Of a stretch of DNA of 64,000 nucleotides, positions 36,485 through 45,867 are shown in pieces. Each line of letters opens with the position of its first letter. The stretch's first letter is position 1. A model generated the notes under the pieces. It was not told the origin of the DNA. It searched no databases and worked only from the letters and a program-made list of their open reading frames with translations. Both the position numbers and the translations under genes were made by a program. This DNA comes from Periconia sp. R9002 (Eukaryota > Ascomycota > Dothideomycetes > Pleosporales > Periconiaceae). The stretch is taken from positions 496,001-560,000 of the forward strand of contig JAMAHW010000004.1 of the NCBI GenBank assembly GCA_023627715.1, read 5' to 3'.

Positions 36485-36902
36485 GGCTCTGGTGAAGGAT
36501 GACGAGGAACGATTAAAGTGACAGGAAGGTCGAAGTTTGGATTGCACAATCTGGAGCAGCCAGCTGCGGTTTTGTCTGAAGCTCATTAGTGACGTTGATG
36601 AATGGGCTGCGGGGTGCTTTTCCCCTCTGTAGCTGCCCCACTTTCCTAAGCCTAACAGCTCACTATTTCGTTCCTGAACACGGTAAGTATTTCCGGATAC
36701 AGCTCGCATCAATGTCGGAGCCGCGCTTCATTCTCATCATTTGATACGGGCATGGGGACTCTAGTCTCGGCCTTGGTTCGGGATAGGAATTCCTTATTTT
36801 TGATCTTATCTTATGCTCTTTCAAACACCATTCGCCAAACCGACCGCCGTGTTATCCTCCCAAACTCCATTGTAAATGCAAACGGCCCCCGAACATCCAT
36901 GT
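36485..36902. other. Short intergenic region
   Basis: 418 bases between the hydrolase start and the Rpb6 stop, both genes on the minus strand. It holds the hydrolase promoter and the Rpb6 3' end. No gene seen. Confidence 0.6.
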
Positions 36903-37601
36903 TTATGCGTGGTATATAAGCTCTTCCACGGTCCAATCTTCGTAGCTAGTGAATGTTAGCATGAAACAGTATGTCCACATCCTGTTCACTTACAAGCCAT
37001 CCGGTAGATATCGCCGCACAACGAGAGGAATCTTCTTTTCCTTGAGTTCTTTGAGCGCAATCTCGAGGGGATCCGTCATTCCCTCAACATCGATCAGGAC
37101 TGGCGCATTTCCACTGTTGACGGTTAGCCTACAACCACCACGGCTATGAGAAGCGCGCAGGATAACCTACGAGATTTGCAATGCCCGTGTGCCCAAGATG
37201 CGTGCCTTCTCATATTTTGTCAAGTACGGTGTGGTTTTGCGGTCTTCGTTGGCAATCTTCTTCGATTTGATTGCCGCAACAGTGTTCTTGTTCTGGCTTT
37301 TCGCTGCCGCTGCCGCACTCGGATCGCCACTTTCAACAATATTGTCTTGGTTCTGGTCAATCGTTTCGGGGTCTTCGGTTTGTCCACCTTGCTCCTCCTC
37401 GGGCTCTTCCATCAACTCGACCTCAGCCTCCTCATCGTATCCAAAGTCACCGCCACTGTAATGATTTATTAGCCTTTGCTAAATAGTAGCGTGTGCGTGT
37501 ATGGTCCCGACAGAGTTGCAACAAAGTACAAAGCCGTAAGAAAGGAAAGCTGCATACTCGTATCCATCGTCCCCTCCTCCGCCATAGCCATCGTCAGACA
37601 T
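36903..37601 (-). CDS. RPB6: RNA polymerase I, II and III shared subunit RPABC2
   Basis: Four exons, 37601-37558, 37455-37171, 37113-36994 and 36945-36903, encode 163 residues. The N-terminus is acidic and Gly-rich ([15 protein letters not shown]), as in all Rpb6 proteins. The folded C-terminal half has the family signature [22 protein letters not shown], then [10 protein letters not shown], then [12 protein letters not shown] and the end [10 protein letters not shown]. It is part of the clamp base of all three nuclear RNA polymerases. It is divergent to the TFIIIA gene, with only 301 bases between proposed start codons. Very sure of identity; the small last exon is well supported by the conserved ending. 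Confidence 0.96.
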
Positions 37602-37902
37602 GATTCTCGAGGAAACCGGAAAGTTTTTCGGGATAGATAAGAAGTTTGCGCCCCGTTAGGTGGAAGTTTTATTGTTGCGCAAGCGACTGGCGAGGGCGGT
37701 TGGGGAAGCAGTGGTGAAGTTGGTGGAGGGCGTGAAAGAAAGAGGCAGCTTGCACAAATCTTGAAAGCGGCCTCCAATCAGCGCGTAGCCTGAAGCACGG
37801 ACCCCCGAACTCCACTAAATTTTCGGTTCAGCGATGATGAATTTCAATGTACACGCTGCAATACTTTGCATTATACGCCGTGCATGCACGCCAATTCTCG
37901 TC
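37602..37902. promoter_or_regulatory. Bidirectional promoter between RPB6 and the TFIIIA gene
   Basis: 301 bases separate the two proposed start codons, so both genes must share this control region. No TATA box is obvious. Confidence 0.6.
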
Positions 37903-39692
37903 ATGCCTTCAAAACGCAAAGAATATGAGACGGATAGTGTTTCGTCTCGCAAAAAACTACGAAAAAGTGTGTAGAGTACCTTTCCTGCGTTATGGAGTGG
38001 ACACTGACATGAATAGACACAGATGACGACGACGACAACGCCGAAGACGAATATGTATTAAGTTCGGAAGATTCGGGCGACTACGCTGTGAATTACACAG
38101 AGAACGGAACGAAAAGGGCAGATAGCGAGGCCAGACGTGCATGGAGTTATGTCTGCGAAATCACCGGATGTGGCCAGCGGTTTAACCGACCATGTCGTCT
38201 AGAAGCACATATGAGAAGCCATAACAACGAGCGGCCCTTCGTCTGTCCTCACCAGGGGTGTGACAAAGACTTCCCCCGAAAGGATCACCTTCAGCGGCAT
38301 CTTAAGAACGCTCATGCCGAACCGGACCGTGACTTCCTCTGCGACTGGCCCGGCTGCGGCAAAACGTTCACTTCACATGGCCGTCTCCAACGACACAAGG
38401 ACGTACACGAATCCAAATTCTACTGTACCGGATACCCCCCATGTAACGAAGCCTTCAGGAAGCAAAAGACATTAGACGCACATATCAAATTACAACACCT
38501 CGAGATAAAGCCATTCCCTTGTACTTATGTTGATCCTAACTCTGGTGAACAGTGCACCCATGGGTACCAGACCGAATCTAGTCTGCGCAAGCATATAATG
38601 AAAGCCCACGAGAAAGTAGAGGATGTTCACTTCTGCATGATTTGCATACCACCTGGGACTGAATTCGACACGATCCAGAACGATGGAGGGGAAGTTATTC
38701 AGATTCCAAAACAACCACTATCCTTCGCTACTCGGGAAGAACTTACAGCACATTCGAATGAGTTCCATAAGCCCGTCTGCACCCTCTGCGGCTCGGTGTT
38801 TAAAGACCAAGTCAACCTCAGAAGTCATGTACAGACCGTCCACACTGACCCAGCCAACCAACCTCAGTTCCCATGCCCGCGGGATGGTTGTAAAAGCGTT
38901 TTCAATCGAAAGCACAACCTCAACGTGCACATTCAGACAGTCCATGACCAGCAATGCAAATACCGCTGCACCGCCGAAGCTATGCAGACTTCCAAGCACC
39001 CGGACCTCAAAGCATGGGACGGCCAAAACGCCTGCGGTGCTCCTTTCAAAGCCAAATCCTCCCTCGACCAACACATCCGCACGCACCATCTCGGTCTCCA
39101 AAACCGCAAAGCAACGCGTAAAATGGCAAAGCCCCGCAAAAAGAAGCCCGAACCGAGCGTCCTCACGGCGCTCACGGGTGAGGGCTACGACGAGGGCAGA
39201 GATGTGGCATGTCTCTTGTCGCCTTGCGAGTACCGCTTCTACAACGATCGCGATCTCCGTCGCCACCTGCGCTCCCAGATACACAAGCTTCCGGACTCTC
39301 AAATCGACGAGTTGATCCTCGAGCGCGATGCCATGGCCGGCGGGCAATTCTGGATCGGTGGTCTGGACCCTGCTCTCAACCAGGCCGATCTTCTATCGTA
39401 CACCGAGTCGGCAGATCCAAGCGTGCCTCAAACCCCCCTACCACCTTTCCTGGGAGACCACTTCAATAACTCGGGATACGGTCCCAAACCCCACGATCCC
39501 AACTTCAACATGTTCGATCCACAGATGGAGATGGATATGCCTGTCTTCCAAGACACCAACATTGATGACGGTGCGGAAATGGATAAAATGATGGGATTGA
39601 CGGATTTGCCGCCTGCGGTTGAGGCTGCTGGTGGCTTGCAGTGGGATGTGATGCTGACGCCGGTGCGTCAATACAATTACCAAGAATTATAG
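37903..39692 (+). CDS. TFIIIA-like C2H2 zinc-finger factor for 5S rRNA genes
   Basis: The main exon, 38017-39692, codes about nine C2H2 fingers in a row, with TFIIIA-type spacing and basic helices. Examples are CEITGCGQRFNRPCRLEAH, CPHQGCDKDFPRKDHLQRH, CDWPGCGKTFTSHGRLQRH and CTLCGSVFKDQVNLRSH. One finger has a long Cys-Cys loop and another is incomplete. An acidic, Pro-rich tail follows. Such factors bind the 5S gene internal promoter and recruit Pol III. The first exon is uncertain. An ATG at 37903 gives MPSKRKEYETDSVSSRKKLR, a typical basic start, but its frame does not splice to the main exon with a good donor. An ATG at 37925 with the donor at 37971 and a 46-base intron does. The finger region is sure, the start is not. 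Confidence 0.87.
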
Positions 39693-40255
39693 TTCAATGC
39701 TTTTGCTTCCGGGGTTGCATGGGCAAGGTGTGATACCCGACGAAGCCATGGATGTTAGTGCCAGGTGGAAGAAGAGATTGTATGATTACTTAAACAGCTA
39801 TATTGTAGCATCGTTACGATAGCATGGATACAACGACGATGGATAATGAAAACACGACGACACATGATACCCTCTAGATAGTTTTTATACGACGAACAAT
39901 AGCGTCGAGCAAAAATTCACAGCAAAAGCTTCTATGATTGAAATCTGACAGCTTATTCTCATTCTATTCTATTCCTCTGTCCAGTTCAATGACTTGATCT
40001 AGCCCGGACTCCTGCATGCTTGTGCAACAACGACACGGATCGACGCATACGATCCCATTTTGCGTGAAGAATTTTGAAAAATGATAACGGAGCGAGTAAA
40101 GGTATTAAAACAAAAGAAAAGTCTAACGCCGGCTGTCTATCCCGCTTCTACACAATCGAAAGCATAGGTCGAATTTAAAGAATACAGTGAAAAGGAAGGC
40201 ATGGCTTCATACTCACATCCCCTGACTCCACAGCTTTCTTAAACTCACGAAGCTC
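39693..40255. other. Intergenic region between convergent genes
   Basis: 563 bases holding the 3' ends of the TFIIIA and lipase transcripts. No gene or repeat seen. Confidence 0.6.
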
Positions 40256-43027
40256 TCACCGTCCCAGTCCTAGCCCAACCCCATCGTCTTTACCCTCCCC
40301 CTCGCCCTCATCATCTCCTACAAACCCACCATCGTCGTCTCCATTTTGTGCATCCGCTCGTTCTTTGTCATCAGCCGCGCCATCGTACCGCTTCCCCGCA
40401 TCACCATAATCAGCCAGTAGGCCGCTGTTATCAGCATCGTCGAACCCGTCATCTACAAAAACCCTGCTTTGTCGGCGGAGTTCGGAGAGGAAGCTGCCGC
40501 CGTTACGGCGCTGTTGATAGACTGGAGATTGGACGCGCTGCTGCGGTTGTTGCTGTGTGTGCGAGGAAGAGCGGAGCTCGATCATTGAGGCGGGACGGTT
40601 GGCTAGATTTAGGAATAGAAGTCAGTCATGTTCAAGTAAATATGTATCTATGAGTTATCAAGGTTCTGGAACACCATGCCATGTGGCTATTCAATGGCAA
40701 TCTGTATCTAGGCTATACGTACAGTGAAGGTAAGGCGATGCCGGGGGTGGAGAATGCAAGGGCGGCTGATTCTGTGTCGAGTCGGAAGGGTTGGCTTGCG
40801 ATTTAGGACCAAGTGAAGACCACCATCCCGAGAGACGGTGAGTGAGTGATGGACTGTCTGGTGCATGCTGCTTTTCAGCTGGTTCTGAACCTGTGGCAAC
40901 GCGCGTCGATAGACCTTTGCGCCTAGATGAGAAGGTAAAACCTAGAGGGTCGTTGGAGGGAGATCCAGGCCGAGACGGTCCTGCAGAAGATGATGATTCG
41001 GAGCCAGACAAAGGGTACGAAGGGTTAATCTCCGCAGTGCCGCTCTTGGTGCGTTGCAAAAGACTACGGAGATCTTCATCCGAAAAGGTAGCTATGAGGC
41101 CTCCATCCTGGGTTCCTCTAGGACGAAGCTGACGACGTCCTTGTTGTATTATGTGCTCAAGCTTCGCTCGATTGGCAATGAACTTTAGTTTTGGAAAGGT
41201 TGACTGTTGGCCAACGTGGATCATGCGGGCCAACCGTTCAGGTGTGGGGTCTGTGAGGATATGATAGAAATCCGACAAAATGGATTTGGGCCAAATTGTA
41301 ATGGTTCCACTGAAGCGTTGTAACCAAATTTCGCTCCAATCTTGACCTAGTGGACGAGGAAGTAGCTCGAGATGACGAAGCACCTTCAGCCATTTGTTGA
41401 GATCTAATTTAATTGTCTGCTCAGCGGCAGAGCCAATGAAGCCTCCACGCCATCCACGGCCCCGGCGATGAGTTACAGGTTGGCCGACTGATCCGCGTGA
41501 AGAGAAGAAGAAGATATTGATATGTGGGTTGACCTGGCTAACAATGGAGAAACGGACATTAAAATGCAGGTTCAATGCTTTGAGCGGAATATCTGTACGC
41601 AAGCTACCGTCTTTCCACTTGTGACCGAATGAGTATGGTGACAAAGTACCGTCTTTGTTCTTCTTCATCATGACAACCGGGTTGAGAATGCCGGGTACTG
41701 CGGCTGAAGCTAGGACTGCTGACCATATAACACAATCTGGAGACGTGATGTAGTTGGCCAGGATCGTCGGCGAGTGAGGGTCAGACGGGACGCACGAAAC
41801 GTTCAAGATGCGACCAGTTCGTTGGTATGCTTCCCTAAAGGTCATGCTGCCTCTGGTGAACCAGGCTGCTCGTTGAGCCCAATCCACACTGTCGAAACGA
41901 GCGCCTGTCTGTCTCCATCTCTTGAACCATGTCCAGGTGCTATCGTGACATGCGGTGATTCGGTTAGCGAGAGCGGGGACCAAGAGTTTCTTGAGTTCTT
42001 CGTCCGTCCTAGTTCCTAGCAGAGCAGCTACAAGAGCCCCTCCTGACGTCCCGGTGATTACTTCTGGAAGCAGTTTCGCGTCTAAAAGTGCCTTTGCCAC
42101 GCCAAAGTGGTAGTATGCAAAGGTAGCACCCCCTGACAGGCACAACGCAGTACGGCCGAAATTTGAGCTAAGATGCTTAAACAACGCTCTTTTACTCTCC
42201 TGATCAAGTTGTGTGGTTTTAAGCAAGAAAGATAAAGATTTTTCCGCTTCGTCGATAAATTCCTGAACCAGCTCCTTGGTTCCATAGTAAGTCTCGCTGT
42301 AAAGCCTTGGGTTTTCAAACCCAACAAAGTTGTTCTTGATGCAAGCTTCCACAATAGCACGCAGATCTTCGACAGCGCGGTTCTGCCCTCCTGGTACGCT
42401 CTCTTGTGACTCTGCCTGTTGACGTAGTTTGGCCATTTGGCGGTGTACTCGGTGGATACTTCTGCTATCGTAGTATGCGTAATCCGGGTTCGCTTTCCAC
42501 TCGTCATTGTGTAGATATGTATCTAACTCTTTTGCGCCCTGAATCCACTCCTCGTAGGTTTTTGCAGCTTGCAGTTGGGCACGAAGCCTCTGACGCCTCC
42601 CACGCCATGTCACCAAATGCTCATAAGTGTAAATATAGAAGCGGGTCAGGACGTAACCTATGCTCAGGACGGCGAGCCAGACAAAAACGCCAATGAGAAA
42701 TGGCCACTTGAGCACTCCATAAAAAATGCCTTCGCGAGTTTCGTCTTTACCACGCCGAGGCGGTTTTTTATGCTTTCGCTTTCGACGTACGCGCTGGTGT
42801 ATGGGCCGCCAGTCGTTCAGGGCCGTGATGAATTTGCGGGGCTCGGCCGGGGGGAGTGTAATATCTTCGGCAGATGGAGAGTTCTCTGGGGCTTGTAAAG
42901 CCTTTGCGAATTCGACAAAATCGTCCTCATTGTAGAAATCGTTGTGTGCGTCGGGGAGCTGGTCGAAGTCGAAGCCGGCGGGGGAGAACGGGGTGGGGCC
43001 GTCGGTTTCTTTTCTGATGTCAGCCAT
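40256..43027 (-). CDS. Patatin-like triacylglycerol lipase (Tgl3/4/5 type)
   Basis: Two exons, 43027-40723 and 40602-40256, with a 120-base intron, encode 883 residues. The N-terminal DUF3336-type region includes a membrane segment at about 110-135 (WPFLIGVFVWLAVLSIGYVL). The patatin domain has the oxyanion loop LSGGATFAYYHFGV, the nucleophile motif GTSGGALVAALLG and the dyad Asp in WKDGSLRTDIPLKAL. Enzymes of this group hydrolyse stored triacylglycerol and act on lysophospholipids at lipid droplets. The C-terminal 250 residues are Ser/Pro-rich and then acidic and Gly-rich (DDDGGFVGDDEGEGEGK), without domain. The gene is divergent to QRI7 with 251 bases between start codons. Identity of the catalytic domain is firm. 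Confidence 0.93.
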
Positions 43028-43278
43028 TAGGATGTGGTAAGGGCGTGAAAATGTGCATGTTCAAAGGTAAAGAAGATTGTGTCGCAGGGTAGGTTGTTCG
43101 ATGGAAGACGAGATGGTGGGATGTTAGCTGCCGGCTGTTTGGTGCATCGGATCACATGTGATGTCACTCGCGACAGGCACGGGCCAAACACTTTGCGCGC
43201 GTCTCAACTTTTTTTGTACATGATCAACATCCACTCACTCTCTGTCAACAATCTTTCATTACATCTGGCATGTGAGCC
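43028..43278. promoter_or_regulatory. Bidirectional promoter between the lipase gene and QRI7
   Basis: 251 bases separate the two ATG codons, so both promoters and leaders must fit here. No clear motif. Confidence 0.6.
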
Positions 43279-44840
43279 ATGCGCGTCACCCAGAATGTCC
43301 TCCATGGCCTCCTCCGCCGTCCACTCATTCTCCCGCCTTCTCTAATTCACATTCGATCCCTTCTGACTCTTGCCATCGAAACCAGTTGTGACGATACCTC
43401 GGTCGCCATCCTCGAACTCCGACAACATGATTCGTCCCGCCGCACTGCCGCTCAGTTGCATTTTCACAAGAAGATTACATGCGATAGCTCTAATTTCAAG
43501 GGCATTCATCCTATCGCAGCTCACGAGTCACACCAGGAGAATTTAGCAAGCCTTATTGCTGAAGCGATCGAGCATATTCCAAACCGTACAATAACACATG
43601 CATCTGGTGAAACACTCGATTCCAGGAGAACACCAGACTTCATATCTGTTACACGAGGTCCCGGCATGCGCGCGAATCTATTTACAGGTGTTGACACAGC
43701 TAAAGGCCTTGCGGTTGCCTGGCAAAAACCCCTGATAGGGGTCCATCACATGCAGGCCCACGCCCTGACACCACGTTTGGAGAGTGCGTTGCGTTTTGGG
43801 GAAACAACTGGAAGTGTCAGCCATGATGAATCCTCCGAGGCTATTGAAAACATACATGTCGAACCACAATATCCCTTCCTTTCTATGTTGGTTTCTGGGG
43901 GCCACACGCTATTGGTACATTCTGCAGCCTTAACGCACCACCATATTTTAGCAAGCACATTAGATATTGCGCTGGGTGATTGTCTGGATAAGATTGCGCG
44001 CATTGTGCTGCCCCCAGCTGTTCTCGAAGAAGCAAACATATCCATGTACGGAGCTGTCATGGAAGAGTTCGTTTTTCCAAGAGATAGGCACGGGGATACA
44101 CCTGACGTCCCATCCAAAGCTACTGGCAATTCTGGGCTTTCTGCTTCTGAATATGTTGACTTGTACAAAACTAGATATACCTACCAAGTACCGGACAACA
44201 ACGAGCAAGCATTGCGACGAAATGTCTCGAAGTGGGGATGGAGCGTCAATGAACCTTTAACGAAAACATCAGGAGGAATCAAGAACAAGTCACTGACTAT
44301 GAGCTTTTCTGGTTTAGCTACGGGCGCCGGGAAAATTATGAAATATGAGCGTGATCCACAGACGAATAAGTGGACCAAAAATGAACGACAAACTGATAGC
44401 ATCTCTATTGAGGAGAGAAAAGGCCTGGCTGAGTTCTCAATGCGTGCAGCTTTCGAGTGAGTTACCTCTGTTTTCTCTTTCATTGACTGCGTACTCTCTA
44501 ACATGTTTACTCTCATAGACATATAGCAGGGCGTGTTGTATTGGGACTTCAACAGCATCCCGCTGAAACTGTAGTAGTTGCTGGCGGTGTCGCTTCGAAC
44601 TATTACCTCAGATACATTCTGGCGAGCATGCTCTGTGCTCGCGGGTACGGCAACGTGAAAGTTGTTTTCCCCCGACCCAATCTATGCTGCGATAATGCTG
44701 CAATGATTGGTTGGACTGGCATGGAAATGTATCTAGAAGGTGCAAGAGACCGACTTGACATCCGAGCCGTGTCAAAGTGGCCACTTTCTCAGCTTCTGTC
44801 GCCGCCTGACGACAAATTGACGGGACCCAAGATGAGTTGA
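43279..44840 (+). CDS. QRI7: Mitochondrial tRNA threonylcarbamoyladenosine synthase subunit (TsaD/Kae1 family)
   Basis: Two exons, 43279-44456 and 44519-44840, with a 62-base intron, encode 499 residues. A basic, hydrophobic N-terminus (MRVTQNVLHGLLRRPLILPP) looks like a mitochondrial presequence. The ASKHA-type domain begins LTLAIETSCDDTSVAILE, then GPGMRANLFTGVDTAKGLA, the metal-binding HHMQAHAL, the nucleotide loop LSMLVSGGHTLLVH and, after the intron, VVVAGGVASNYYLR and the C-terminal PNLCCDNAAMIGWTG. It transfers threonylcarbamoyl to A37 of mitochondrial tRNAs. The presequence and single-polypeptide form separate it from cytosolic Kae1. A stretch at about residues 240-330 is longer than in bacterial TsaD. 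Very sure. Confidence 0.95.
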
Positions 44841-45867
44841 TGATGATTAATATCACACCACAGACCTTATCATGCCATGCATGAGTTCCTTTGAATCCGA
44901 GGCAGAGTACAGTGTTTGATACTATAAACAGAACATCCTCCTGGTTCCTGCCCGTTTTTCTCTGGCTAGTTCAGACTAAACCATCAAGTATTCCACATAC
45001 GGTAACCCCTCTGGATATGTCCCCTACGAATAATATATTACCGCGAAGAAGCTGGCTTCTAGATCGACCCAGAGTGGATCAAGGGGCACGACAAGGATCT
45101 ATTGATTTCTCAATGGATTAGAACACGGATGCTGGAGACGACTCATATGATAAATTCTAGAACCAACATCACAACAAGTATATTCCGACGATACCAATGC
45201 GAGTGGGGAGAGTTTCACGTACTTTACTATTCTCTCTTTTCACACTTGTCTATCCTTGCGTCGTATCACAGTCGCTGTTGGCTTACTATTGATCCTGCAG
45301 CAGATCAGATGCATTCTTGGACAAGGAGTTATGATTTCTGCAGGGCCTCGCTTAACCGGCTCATCACCCAATACGACTCGGTTGTCGCCGGAAATCCTGG
45401 TGCGATCTTTCGAAATATCCTGCAATATATCCATACAACATCACACTCTATTTTCCAACTTCTGCCGTCCGTCCTCATCGTATCACATTGTTCAGTCCTG
45501 CGGTGCCTCGTTTCCATACACTAATTATAGCTCTGCCAATGCACCAATCCCTTTTTCAACATGATTTTGCGTCGCACTCGCTCAGTCCAGAACCTGGATA
45601 ACAACTTCTGGTCATTTCAGGGATTGAAAACCTTGCTGCTAATACACAGCACGTGAATATACTGTAAAAGCACGACTGGGGATGTTCGGACCCCTCGTAT
45701 CTTTCATTTGCCCAAAGTGTAAAGTGTGTTGTGACCCGGGTGATTGTCAGAAAAATGACGAAACAATGTTATATAACCCCCTTAGAAAATCACCTCTCCA
45801 TGACTTCTGTGCTGTGGCTTTTTAACAATCTTTCCGTTCCATGATTTGAACCGGATAAGTCACGACG
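44841..45867. other. Intergenic region upstream of the repeat-peptide precursor gene
   Basis: About 1 kb without a supported gene. A frame at 45256-45564 has a hydrophobic start (VAVGLLLILQQIRCILGQ) right after an acceptor-like CACAG, but I found no upstream exon with an ATG. The last 100 bases hold a TATA box for the downstream gene. Confidence 0.5.
45769..45776 (+). promoter_or_regulatory. TATA box of the repeat-peptide precursor gene
   Basis: TTATATAA lies 92 bases upstream of the ATG at 45868, a normal distance for a fungal TATA box with a short leader. A strong TATA is common for inducible genes; use is inferred. Confidence 0.45.

Noticed and set aside
38718..39347. 209-codon open frame on the minus strand
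   Set aside because: It is antisense to the TFIIIA-like zinc-finger exon, which has clear C2H2 motifs; this frame is a shadow.
45256..45564. Frame with a signal-peptide-like start upstream of the repeat precursor
   Set aside because: It lacks an ATG and I found no upstream exon that joins in frame to the acceptor-like CACAG.
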